From assembly GCA_016183765.1 (NCBI GenBank), contig JACPEA010000002.1, positions 478,409 through 542,408 on the forward strand: a stretch of DNA of 64,000 nt, given 5' to 3'. The DNA is from Bacteroidota bacterium (GTDB taxonomy: Bacteria; Bacteroidota; Bacteroidia; Chitinophagales; Chitinophagaceae). Each line of letters begins with the position of its first letter. Position 1 is the stretch's first letter. Below, piece after piece: positions 1 through 7,829 of the stretch. The translations under genes and the position numbers were made by a program. The notes beneath the pieces were generated by a model. It was not told where the DNA came from, did no database searches, and saw only the letters and a list, made by a program, of their open reading frames with translations.

Positions 1-1612
1 AATTCACACCGGTGGTCAGTTGTTTGCCGTCTGAATGGGTATGCTCCAGGCGCAGGCCTACCTGGGCGGTCAGTTTCTTACTCAACGGGCGGCTGTAGTT
101 GACGTACGCAGCGTTGATATTCTCGCTATACACAAAATGATTGCTGCGGTTCAGGTCCCTGACAGTTGTGCCATTGATTACACTGTCGTAGATGGCATTG
201 GCATCTGTACGGATGAAACTGGATTTACCACCGGCTTCAAAACGCGCTCCATTCTTCAATGGCTTCAGGAAATCCAGTTTTACACTGTAAATGGTGATAT
301 CCTGCGGTAACCTGCCCAATAAGGAATCGGGTTTTGAACCAGGCAACGGCGCACCACCTGCGTTGTAATAGGTATTGAACAGGTTGACATAGTTCGTAGA
401 ATTGTAATTGATATAATCCAGGTCGGCAGTAAGCTCCGCACCGGCGGTATCCAGCAACTGGCGAAGGTTCAGGTTGGTGCTGAAATTCTTCCAGTCCTGG
501 CTGTTTTCAGAAAGGCCCACTGTCCGGCTCAGCAACACATTGTTCGGATCGGCGATATTGATCAGTCCTTTACTCCTGAACAACTGATCGCTCACGCCAC
601 TATTGAGTACAAAACCTACCGTGGTCTTCTTCGAAACAAAATAATCCATACCCAGTTTCAGGTTCAGCGGTTCATCCCTGCTGAACATGTTGTTCTCCTG
701 AGAGAAATGTGATTTCACCACTTTGCTGGCATCCATGAATTTACGCTGGATGAACAGGTCGTTAAAACGTTCCCGGTACGCATAACTGGCATTTCCGAAC
801 AGGTTCAGTTTACCGGTACGATAGTTCATATTGGCACTGGCATTGGTCCTGCCGTACACACCCTGGCCATAACCGGCAGTGATGCTTCCGTTATACCCTA
901 CCTGCTTGTTCTTTTTGGTCTTGATATTGATCACACCCGAGTTACCGGCTGCATCATATTTTGCGGGCGGATTGGTCATGATCTCGATCTGGTCCATCTG
1001 CGTACTCTGCATGTTACGCAGCATATTTGCCAGGTCCTGTCCCGAAAGATAGGTAGGACGCCCGTCTACAAATACCTGCACCCCTGTTTTTCCTTTTAAA
1101 CTGATATTGCCATCCTTATCAACGCTGATGCCTGGCGATTTTTCCAGCACTTCCAGTGCGGTACTGCCTGTATTGGTAACGGAAGCTTCCACATTCACAA
1201 CCGTACGGTCGATCTTTTGCTCTACCAGGGGTTTCTGCGAAACCACGGTAACCGCGGCCAGGCTGCCGGTGGAAGGTATCAGTTCGATCGCGTTCAGCGG
1301 GTAGAGCGGTTTTTCGGTGCTGATCTCGAAACCGTTGCTGTAGTACCTGGCATATCCCAGTGCCTGTACAGACACCAGGTATTTACCCGCTTTGATGTTC
1401 TCGATCTCGAAAGCACCATTCTTATCGGAAACCGACAATTTCGCCACAGATGAGTCCTTTGCCCTTAACAGGCTGATGGAAGCAGATTCAACGGCTTTCC
1501 GGGCGGAATGCACCGAGCCGTTTACCTTACCTGCCAGGGTGTTTTGTGCATGGCCAACAAAAGAGAAACCGACGATCCCCAGTGCTGTCAGCATGGTTAG
1601 CATTTTTTTCAT
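1..1612 (-). CDS. TonB-dependent receptor, outer-membrane beta-barrel family (partial, C-terminus off window)
   Basis: About 537 N-terminal residues are visible; the gene runs off the left edge of the window. It starts with a short signal peptide ending near GHAQ. A carboxypeptidase-regulatory-like beta-sandwich follows at about residues 25-105, and then a plug domain with LEVLEKSPGISVDKDGNISL and the phrase DQIEIMTNPPAKYDAAGNSG. After that come alternating barrel strands (for example INIKTKKNKQVGYNGSI). This order is that of the OMP_b-brl_3 family of TonB receptors, outer-membrane transporters for unknown ligands. The start is the ATG read from CAT at 1610-1612. No SusD partner is visible on this side. 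The family call is firm; the substrate is unknown. Confidence 0.9.
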   Translation of the reverse strand, partial: MKKMLTMLTALGIVGFSFVGHAQNTLAGKVNGSVHSARKAVESASISLLRAKDSSVAKLSVSDKNGAFEIENIKAGKYLVSVQALGYARYYSNGFEISTEKPLYPLNAIELIPSTGSLAAVTVVSQKPLVEQKIDRTVVNVEASVTNTGSTALEVLEKSPGISVDKDGNISLKGKTGVQVFVDGRPTYLSGQDLANMLRNMQSTQMDQIEIMTNPPAKYDAAGNSGVINIKTKKNKQVGYNGSITAGYGQGVYGRTNASANMNYRTGKLNLFGNASYAYRERFNDLFIQRKFMDASKVVKSHFSQENNMFSRDEPLNLKLGMDYFVSKKTTVGFVLNSGVSDQLFRSKGLINIADPNNVLLSRTVGLSENSQDWKNFSTNLNLRQLLDTAGAELTADLDYINYNSTNYVNLFNTYYNAGGAPLPGSKPDSLLGRLPQDITIYSVKLDFLKPLKNGARFEAGGKSSFIRTDANAIYDSVINGTTVRDLNRSNHFVYSENINAAYVNYSRPLSKKLTAQVGLRLEHTHSDGKQLTTGVN

Positions 1613-1796
1613 AAAATTGTTTTATTCTTGTTTATTTAGTTCCAGTTGTTACTGATTACAGGCTAAAACTATGAACTATGTAATGCATAGTACATAGTTT
1701 TGTATTTAACGGTAATTTTGCGGGATAAATGGTATGGAACGGTGAAATAAAAATGAAATGAAACAAAAATTATTTTCCAAACAGGCTGAATACCAA

Positions 1797-1830
1797 TTAA
1801 AAAGGGAAAAATCATTGATTTTTCCCTTTT
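1797..1830 (-). terminator. Bidirectional rho-independent terminator
   Basis: A long A/T-flanked hairpin, AAAAGGGAAAAATC / GATTTTTCCCTTTT with a 3-base loop, sits about 65 bp beyond the stop of the methyltransferase gene at 1895 and upstream of the TonB receptor start. Runs of A and T flank both sides, so it could work in either direction. It separates the two minus-strand genes. Confidence 0.75.
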
Positions 1831-1894
1831 GTATAGACAGAACAGTCTTTTAGAGGCGAACGCTCAAATAGAAATATTTTATATAATATGTATA

Positions 1895-2623
1895 TCAGGC
1901 AACTTCAAAACCAACCTGGTAAAAGTTGTTGACAGCCCCCAACGGTTTCAGTTGAATATAGAAATTACCCGTAAACTCAAGAAAAGCCTTGAACTCGTGC
2001 ATGGCAACCGAAAACTCATCGAAAAGGATCACATCGCCTTTCCGGAGGGTGGGGTACAATTGGGAGAGGGTGTAGATAGTGGCGGAATACAGGTCCGCAT
2101 CCAGCAGGATCACTTTACGGGCAGGGGACAACAGGAGATCCCGGTTTGCCTGGATAAAACCCGGCAGGCTATCCTGGAAAAGTCCTTTGACAAAACTTCC
2201 CCGTTCATCGGTCTGCTCGGGCATGGAGAATTTCATGGATCCCTTATCGTAAAAACTTCCCCATTTTTCCGGCAACCCTTCAAAAGTATCAAAACCAAAA
2301 AAACGGGAACCGGGATGCTGGTTATGTTGCAACCACCAGCGAAAAGATTCACCTGAGGCCACACCATATTCGAGGTAGATCAGCGGTTCATCTGCTTTTG
2401 CATTACGCTGCTGTACAAACTCGTATAACTGGTAGCGTTTGTGATAATCGCGGACAGGCGTATAATAGTCGTTAAAAACAAATTCATGTTTGTGTTGGCG
2501 GATCCAGGTTACCAGCTTATTGAAATAGGCAAGGAACAGGAATGCTTTGGTAAAAGGTTTGAACAAAAATGTAACGGGAACAAAAAGAAGGAAATCTTTA
2601 CAGAACTTGACAAGTTGCTTCAT
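1895..2623 (-). CDS. TylF/MycF-type class I SAM-dependent methyltransferase
   Basis: A protein of 242 residues. The motif YLEYGVASGESFRWW looks like the glycine-rich SAM-binding loop (E-x-G-x-x-x-G). FFGFDTFEGLPEKWG and VILLDADLYSATIYTL match the second-strand acidic residue and the DADLY metal/substrate motif typical of the macrocin O-methyltransferase (TylF) family. The N-terminal 40 residues are basic and hydrophobic (FCKDFLLFVPVTFLFKPFTK) and may associate with the membrane. It starts 36 bp downstream of the lgt-like gene on the same strand, so the two are probably cotranscribed. The substrate is not evident; TylF homologues act on sugars and on many other hydroxyls. Confidence 0.8.
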   Translation of the reverse strand: MKQLVKFCKDFLLFVPVTFLFKPFTKAFLFLAYFNKLVTWIRQHKHEFVFNDYYTPVRDYHKRYQLYEFVQQRNAKADEPLIYLEYGVASGESFRWWLQHNQHPGSRFFGFDTFEGLPEKWGSFYDKGSMKFSMPEQTDERGSFVKGLFQDSLPGFIQANRDLLLSPARKVILLDADLYSATIYTLSQLYPTLRKGDVILFDEFSVAMHEFKAFLEFTGNFYIQLKPLGAVNNFYQVGFEVA

Positions 2624-2659
2624 GTTGAACGTTTATACAGCCGTTATTTTTCGGGGCAG

Positions 2660-3820
2660 TTATCCTTCGGTTGATTTTTTGGAGAACCATTTTTCGGAAC
2701 GAACCATCAATACCAAACCTGCAATGACGAGCAAGAGTGAGATCAGCTCTGCCTGTGTTGGTTGGAAAGGCAGGTGTTCGTATTTGGTGTTGACACGGAT
2801 CTTTTCAATGAAGAAACGTTCCAGTCCATTCAAAACAAGGTATAACCCGAAGATGCGTCCGGGCACTTTGATGCGTTTGCGCAGGAACCACAATACCACG
2901 AACAGGATCAGGCAGGTGATGATCTCGTACAAGGCGGTTGGATAAACAGGTGCGGGTAACTGGTTGCAATAGGGTCCTACACATCCCGGAATAGGCACTC
3001 CCTCTCCCACCACGTTGTGCGGATAGGTATAGGCCCACATCCAGTCGGGCAGCCAGCTGAAGGGTTTGGGGTTCAGATTTACAATACCCCAGTCGCCATC
3101 GCCACTTACCTGGCAACCAATACGGCCCAGTCCATAAGCCAGCATCATGGTGGGCGCCATGGCATCGCAAAGATGCACCACGCTGATCTTTTTCCTGCGT
3201 GCATACAGGATGATGGCAATACCTGCACAGATCAATCCACCATAAAATGTGAGTCCGCTGAACGACACCAGGGAACCGATAGGATCGGCCACAAAATCAT
3301 TCCAGTTCTCCAGGTTGTGAAAGATCTTGGCGCCTAAGAAACCAAATGCGGCCGCATAGATCACGATATCTCCGACCCTGTCCTGCGGCCAGATGCGGAT
3401 GGTCCTTTTTTCAGGTTTGGCTAATTTCTGTTTGTTCTTCTCCCACCATTTCATTCCCGCAAACAACAGTCCCACCAACATACCCACGGGTAAACTTCCT
3501 TTTGCGGACAGGATGAATGCCTGCGGATCGTTGAGTGCATCCGGTATGGTGAAAGCGCCGATGATCTTATAACCAAAAATGAACCCTACCAGGAAATTGA
3601 TCAGCAATTCCGATACACTGGCAGGAGCGCCGATAATGAGAGTCTCTTCTGTATGTACGAATAAACCCTGCTGCTGTTTTCTCCGCAGTTCCAGTGTAAG
3701 CACCCAGGCGCAGATGATAAAAGCGAGGGCCACAAAAAAACCGAATGAGTTCACCAGTTTCAGGCCGGACAACTCTATACCAAAAAGATCTTTGAACGCG
3801 TAGTATAAATTGGGATACAT
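2660..3820 (-). CDS. lgt: Prolipoprotein diacylglyceryl transferase family protein (divergent Lgt)
   Basis: A protein of 386 residues with about seven or eight membrane segments. Lgt transfers diacylglyceryl from phosphatidylglycerol to the lipobox cysteine of prolipoproteins in the inner membrane. The family signature region reads YGLGRIGCQVSGDGDWG, and NGLERFFIEKIRVN matches the conserved C-terminal arginine motif. Two positions differ from the enterobacterial pattern: the HGGL motif is replaced by YGGLICAG, and the GRxGN asparagine is a cysteine. The protein is about 100 residues longer than usual, with an extended N-terminus and a charged loop (WWEKNKQKLAKPEKRTIR). It may be a lineage-specific version or a paralogue with a different acyl acceptor. 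The methyltransferase gene follows it. Confidence 0.82.
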   Translation of the reverse strand: MYPNLYYAFKDLFGIELSGLKLVNSFGFFVALAFIICAWVLTLELRRKQQQGLFVHTEETLIIGAPASVSELLINFLVGFIFGYKIIGAFTIPDALNDPQAFILSAKGSLPVGMLVGLLFAGMKWWEKNKQKLAKPEKRTIRIWPQDRVGDIVIYAAAFGFLGAKIFHNLENWNDFVADPIGSLVSFSGLTFYGGLICAGIAIILYARRKKISVVHLCDAMAPTMMLAYGLGRIGCQVSGDGDWGIVNLNPKPFSWLPDWMWAYTYPHNVVGEGVPIPGCVGPYCNQLPAPVYPTALYEIITCLILFVVLWFLRKRIKVPGRIFGLYLVLNGLERFFIEKIRVNTKYEHLPFQPTQAELISLLLVIAGLVLMVRSEKWFSKKSTEG

Positions 3821-3923
3821 GTAGGATCAGGTCTTAATAAATCGTTAGCGTATTAACGTTGCAATGTTACTCAGAAATAATGATACTGTTGTAGCGGTGA
3901 TGGGGCCGTGTATAAAAGATCCC

Positions 3924-3956
3924 TAAAAAAGTAAGGCCCCACTTTTTAGTGGAGCC
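3924..3956 (-). terminator. Rho-independent terminator of the bacilliredoxin gene
   Basis: On the minus strand a 9-bp stem (GGCTCCACT with AGTGGGGCC, one G-T pair) with an A-rich loop is followed by CTTAC and then TTTTTT. It lies about 40 bp beyond the stop at 3996, in the right orientation to end that transcript. Confidence 0.75.
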
Positions 3957-3995
3957 CATACTTACTAACCCATCTATAACAAAACTAAGTGAAAA

Positions 3996-4412
3996 TTAAT
4001 TACAGAACTCATCGAACACAGAAATTAAATGCTGGGCCAATACCTGTGCCGGGCGACCCTCGATCTGGTGTCGCTCCACCATAGTTACCAACTGGCCATC
4101 CTTGAACAGGGCAATAGCAGGTGAAGAGGGCGGATAAGGCAATAAATGGGTCCTTACCTGGTTAACGGCTTCAGTATCAAATCCTGCAAAACTGGTGGCC
4201 AAACGGTCCGGACGCTTCGTGGCATTCTGTACAGCCATTACCACACCCGGCCTGCAACTACCTGCTGCACAACCACATACGGAATTTATCACCACTAAAG
4301 TGGTACCTTTTTCGGCCAGGGTATTGTCTACTTCACTAGCTGAAATCATTTCTTCAAAGCCATTGTCGGTCAACTCGGCTTTCATGGGTAAAACTATCTC
4401 TGCTGGATACAT
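3996..4412 (-). CDS. Bacilliredoxin, BrxA/BrxB (YphP/YqiW) family
   Basis: A protein of 138 residues, the normal family length. The thioredoxin-like core carries the C-x-C centre in VINSVCGCAAGSCRPG, characteristic of the BrxA/BrxB family (DUF1094). In Firmicutes this family removes bacillithiol from S-bacillithiolated proteins. FAGFDTEAVNQVR and PPSSPAIALFKDGQLV match the rest of the fold. It stands alone between a terminator and a promoter-like element. Bacteroidota of this type are often reported to have bacillithiol biosynthesis, but no such genes are seen here, so the thiol partner is an inference. Confidence 0.88.
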   Translation of the reverse strand: MYPAEIVLPMKAELTDNGFEEMISASEVDNTLAEKGTTLVVINSVCGCAAGSCRPGVVMAVQNATKRPDRLATSFAGFDTEAVNQVRTHLLPYPPSSPAIALFKDGQLVTMVERHQIEGRPAQVLAQHLISVFDEFCN

Positions 4413-4437
4413 ATTCTTTCTCTTTTTAATGATACTG

Positions 4438-4445
4438 CAAAGTTA
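4438..4445 (-). promoter_or_regulatory. Bacteroidetes -7 element for the bacilliredoxin gene
   Basis: On the minus strand TAACTTTG matches the Bacteroidetes -7 consensus TAnnTTTG, 25 bp upstream of the ATG at 4412. No good -33 TTTG is seen at the expected distance, so this rests on the -7 match and its position. Confidence 0.45.
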
Positions 4446-4640
4446 CAACAAAAGTTGAAACACCGAGAAGCTTGTTAAATAGCCATTATGTCATGTTTTA
4501 ATTCAAAAAGGCGACATTATGTCTTTTTAAGTTGATCAAAAATGTCAAAAAGTAAGCAGACTACTGTAAAAAAGCCGCTGGTATAGCATTTGGGCAACCC
4601 TATATACCAACTTATTTATCAACGTATAAAACGAATAACC

Positions 4641-5069
4641 ATGACACTCGTAAAACAACAAAAACCGGTTTATTTCGGCAACCTGTTTGATGATTTCTTC
4701 AACCAGTTCCCCAACAGTTGGGGTAAAGATGTACAGACCCTCAGTTCAGTACCTGTGAACATTCATGAGACCAAAGAAGGGTATCATATTGAGATGAACG
4801 CACCGGGCCGGAATAAAGATGATTTCCAGATCAACCTGGAAGATGGTTTACTCACCATCAGCTTCGAGAAAAAAGAAGAGACAGAACAAAAAGAGTACAA
4901 GACAATCCGCAAGGAATTCAGCTACCAGAGCTTTACCAGAAGCTTCAGCGTAGACGATAAGATCGATACTGCGGGCATACAGGCGAAATACGAAAATGGT
5001 GTTTTGAAACTGTATCTCCCTAAAAAAGAAGAGGTCATTGCCACACCAAAGCAGATCTCTATCCAGTAA
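4641..5069 (+). CDS. Hsp20/alpha-crystallin small heat shock protein
   Basis: A protein of 142 residues. The alpha-crystallin domain spans about residues 40-140: VNIHETKEGYHIEMNAPGRN, DDFQINLEDGLLTISFEKKE and the closing GVLKLYLPKKEE (the G-x-L motif), followed by the family C-terminal PKQISIQ. It is an ATP-independent holdase chaperone. The ATG at 4641 is preferred to an upstream in-frame codon at 4590 because the family N-terminus begins with this short MTLVKQQK segment. The upstream 180 bp is A/T-rich and has two ATTATGTC repeats (near 4486 and 4515), possibly regulatory. Confidence 0.95.
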   Translation: MTLVKQQKPVYFGNLFDDFFNQFPNSWGKDVQTLSSVPVNIHETKEGYHIEMNAPGRNKDDFQINLEDGLLTISFEKKEETEQKEYKTIRKEFSYQSFTRSFSVDDKIDTAGIQAKYENGVLKLYLPKKEEVIATPKQISIQ

Positions 5070-5121
5070 TCGGATCCAACATATTAGCATACTGTTTCAC
5101 AAGCAGTTGGTTTTGGTTTAC

Positions 5122-5152
5122 GCCCCGGGTTTCCACTCAGGGCTTTTTTTTT
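5122..5152 (+). terminator. Rho-independent terminator after hsp20
   Basis: The hairpin GCCC-C-GGGT / ACTC-A-GGGC (one mismatch, one G-T pair) with loop TTCC is followed directly by nine T residues. It lies 53 bp after the Hsp20 stop. Confidence 0.65.
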
Positions 5153-5215
5153 GAAAAGCAGGGCCTGAACGGTAATATTTCCGCCGAAACAGCTACCTAT
5201 GCAAAAACCGGTAGT

Positions 5216-6070
5216 ATGAAGTTTTTCCCTGGCTGCCTGCTGGCACTCTTGCTGGCACCTGCACTATACGCCCAGCAGACCTCCTCTCTTTTGTGGAAGG
5301 TCAGTGGCAATGGTCTGCAACAACCCTCCTACCTGTTCGGAACTTTCCATATTCTTTGCAAAGCCGATTTCTCCATTTCTGCCGAACTGGAAAATACACT
5401 GAAGACCTGCAAGAGCTTTTACAGTGAGATCAAAATGGACGAACCGGGCCTGCAGCTGCAGCTACTATCAAAGATGACTTTGACCGGCAGAAACATTCCA
5501 CAACTGGTGGGCGAAACGGAGTATAACAGGATCAGTCCGCAGTTCAAGTCCATCACCGGTATGCCGATGGCCATGCTGGACCCATTCAAACCGTTTTTGC
5601 ACCTGAGCCTGCTGGCGCAGAAAGCCATTGCCTGCTCCGACCAGGTACAACCCGAAACGGAGCTGCTGAAACTGGCGCAACAATACCGGATGAACATACA
5701 GGGCCTTGAAACCATCAACGACCAGATCGAAGCGATCGACAAAGAACCCCTGGATTCACAACTGCATTCACTGGTAAAAATGCTGCAGAATTTCGACAGC
5801 GTGCAGCAGGTCATGTCGAAACTGGTTGCCGTATACAAGGTACGGGATATCGATTCCATCTACCGGTTCATGAAGCAAACTGGTATGGACGAAGATTTTA
5901 AAACAGCTATCATTACCAAACGAAATGAAAAATGGATACCCCTGATGCAGCAGGCCATGTTGGGCCAACCCTGCTTTTTTGCCGTAGGCGCTGGTCACCT
6001 GGGAGGTGCAGAAGGGGTGATCAGTCTATTACGGAAACGGGGTTACCGGTTAACCCCTCTAAAATTTTAA
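5216..6070 (+). CDS. TraB/GumN family protein, exported
   Basis: A protein of 284 residues with a signal peptide (KFFPGCLLALLLAPALYAQ). It has the TraB/GumN (PF01963) motifs: PSYLFGTFHILC near the start (GT-x-H), a following acidic motif EIKMDEPG, and a C-terminal G-x-G-H in FAVGAGHLGGAEGV. Members are thought to be metal-dependent hydrolases or proteases related to the Tiki family; the bacterial role is not settled. Its stop is 9 bp before the ECF sigma factor start, so the three genes 5216-7227 may form one transcript. The link between it and the sigma factor is only positional. Confidence 0.85.
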   Translation: MKFFPGCLLALLLAPALYAQQTSSLLWKVSGNGLQQPSYLFGTFHILCKADFSISAELENTLKTCKSFYSEIKMDEPGLQLQLLSKMTLTGRNIPQLVGETEYNRISPQFKSITGMPMAMLDPFKPFLHLSLLAQKAIACSDQVQPETELLKLAQQYRMNIQGLETINDQIEAIDKEPLDSQLHSLVKMLQNFDSVQQVMSKLVAVYKVRDIDSIYRFMKQTGMDEDFKTAIITKRNEKWIPLMQQAMLGQPCFFAVGAGHLGGAEGVISLLRKRGYRLTPLKF

Positions 6071-6079
6071 TTTAGCCGG

Positions 6080-6598
6080 ATGCCCGACGAAAAGGAATTC
6101 ATCGCATTATTGAACCGGCACCAGAAGATCCTATACAAAGTGTGCAACCTGTATATGGACCAGCATGCCGACCGGGAAGATCTTTTCCAGGAGATCACCC
6201 TGCAGGCATGGAAGGCGTATGGAAATTTCCGGGGCGATGCCAAGTTCTCTACCTGGCTGTACCGGGTGGCGCTGAATACGGCCATCACATTCTTCAGAAA
6301 GGAAAAAAGACAGCCGGATATCTATGCAACGGACCAGGTTCCGGACAACCACAAGGATACTTATGACCCGATTGAAGAACAGGTAAAAGCCATGTATGCT
6401 GCTATCGGCAACCTGTCGAAGAGCGATAAAGCGATCGTAATGTTATACCTGGAGGACTATGATTACAGGGAGATAGGTGAAATGATGGGCATCACGGCCA
6501 ATCATGTAGCTGTGAAGATGAACCGCATCAAAACCCGCTTGAAGGAAGAAACACAAAAAAATGAAGCGAATTATAATTATCAGACAAGATGGAATTAG
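6080..6598 (+). CDS. RNA polymerase ECF sigma factor (sigma-70 family)
   Basis: A protein of 172 residues with the two-domain ECF layout. Region 2 is at about residues 10-75 (DQHADREDLFQEITLQAWKA, FRGDAKFSTWLYRVALNTAI). Region 4 is at about 115-165 and holds the helix-turn-helix in YREIGEMMGITANHVAVKMN. It directs RNA polymerase to alternative promoters. The next gene overlaps its last 10 bases, a translational-coupling arrangement typical of a sigma factor and its membrane regulator. Its target promoter was not identified here. Confidence 0.93.
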   Translation: MPDEKEFIALLNRHQKILYKVCNLYMDQHADREDLFQEITLQAWKAYGNFRGDAKFSTWLYRVALNTAITFFRKEKRQPDIYATDQVPDNHKDTYDPIEEQVKAMYAAIGNLSKSDKAIVMLYLEDYDYREIGEMMGITANHVAVKMNRIKTRLKEETQKNEANYNYQTRWN

Positions 6599-7227
6599 AT
6601 GAACTGAAATCGCTGATCAACCAGAAACTCACCACCGCAGATGCGGGAAGGTCGGGGAATGATATTGCTCAGATCCTTACGCGCAGGACCGGTTCCGTCA
6701 TCGACAAACTGAAACGCAGTCTCTGGATAGAGATCTTCAGTTGTATCGGGGCTATCCTGCTGTTTGCCTATTTCGGGTTTGCGGGAGGTAATCATGCCTA
6801 CCATATTTATTTTTCCGTTTTTGCAGTATTGACGGCGATATTCCTGGTCATCGTTATCTACCTGCTCAAAAGAACACAGCAGCTGAGCGCCACTGCCCTA
6901 CCGGTGAAAAGTAATCTGCAAACGATCGTACACATCATTGAATCATTCATGAAACGGTATTTCCAGTTCACCATGGGAATGATTCCGGCCTGTTTTGTTT
7001 TTGCACTCTTACTGATCTACCAGGATCACGGATCGATACCAGATGCCGGAACCATTTTCGGCGCTTATTTCAAAACTACCGGGCAGATGTTCCTGTTCCT
7101 TATCGGGTACGTTACTTTACTGGCTGCAGGCATCTATTATTTTACCAGGTGGTACCTGAAAAGACTATACGGACGTTATGTAGAGCAATTAAAACAATGT
7201 ATCCTGGAACTGGAAGAGCAGGACTGA
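6589..7227 (+). CDS. Membrane protein coupled to the ECF sigma factor (putative anti-sigma factor)
   Basis: A protein of 212 residues with a soluble N-terminus of about 45 residues (MELDELKSLINQKLTT...), then four predicted membrane helices: IFSCIGAILLFAYFGF, IYFSVFAVLTAIFLVIVIYL, FTMGMIPACFVFALLLIY and MFLFLIGYVTLLAAGIYYF. A charged tail ends in ILELEEQD. No zinc-binding anti-sigma (HxxxCxxC) motif is present. The 10-bp overlap with the sigma gene makes a membrane anti-sigma role likely, but this is an inference from context. Confidence 0.7.
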   Translation: MELDELKSLINQKLTTADAGRSGNDIAQILTRRTGSVIDKLKRSLWIEIFSCIGAILLFAYFGFAGGNHAYHIYFSVFAVLTAIFLVIVIYLLKRTQQLSATALPVKSNLQTIVHIIESFMKRYFQFTMGMIPACFVFALLLIYQDHGSIPDAGTIFGAYFKTTGQMFLFLIGYVTLLAAGIYYFTRWYLKRLYGRYVEQLKQCILELEEQD

Positions 7228-7686
7228 TCACTCTTTACAGCCCTGTTTTCTCCGTGTATCGATCAGGTACTGTATTTTCCAGGTGCCGTTCTGCCGGACC
7301 AACTGGAAAGAGTTCACACCGCAGTGGCTGAATTTCCCATTGTAATAGAAAAGATAAGGCGTCCAGGCAATGGCCAGCGCCCCATCTACTTTTACCACTT
7401 CAAAAGAGATCCTTTCATCGGCCGCCATTTTGGGCATAGAACCCATCGCCGTTGCAAAATTGGCCGGTTTCTCATTCCGGATCACGGCTTCCCCTTCTTT
7501 GTTGCGGGCAATGGTCTGCATAATGGCGCTGTCAGCAAAACAGAACATGACCGCTTTGCCATCCGCATTCCGCATGGCGCTGAAAAGGTTCCCGATCGTG
7601 GTCTTGACAGAATCTTCGGCAGACTGGGCATGACCGGTCTGAACACCGGCCACCAACAGTAAAACAAGCAACAGTGATTTATGCAT
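7228..7686 (-). CDS. Exported NTF2-like/SnoaL-like (DUF4440-type) protein
   Basis: A protein of 152 residues with a signal peptide (KSLLLVLLLVAGVQTGHAQ). The remainder has the cone-shaped NTF2-like pattern: an N-terminal helix (DSVKTTIGNLFSAMRNADGK), then strands ISFEVVKVDGALAIAWTPYL and FQLVRQNGTWKIQYLIDTRR. Members are small ligand-binding or catalytic proteins with diverse roles, so no activity can be assigned. It is convergent with the preceding gene and abuts it with no gap. Confidence 0.75.
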   Translation of the reverse strand: MHKSLLLVLLLVAGVQTGHAQSAEDSVKTTIGNLFSAMRNADGKAVMFCFADSAIMQTIARNKEGEAVIRNEKPANFATAMGSMPKMAADERISFEVVKVDGALAIAWTPYLFYYNGKFSHCGVNSFQLVRQNGTWKIQYLIDTRRKQGCKE

Positions 7687-7829
7687 GACCTAATTTTTCT
7701 TAAAAATAAGGGATTTCATGCACCCTGTATTTATTTTGGATGAATGGGTTTCCGGGATCGCTAAGCCGGCAGTACAAAAAGAATATCCCTAAATTGTAGC
7801 TGAATTGGCCAGTATCGTCAACACTGCTT

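Noticed and set aside
4579..4596. Sigma-54-like -24/-12 promoter upstream of hsp20
   Set aside because: CTGGTATAGCATTTGG has the GG at -24 but not GC at -12, so it is not a proper match.
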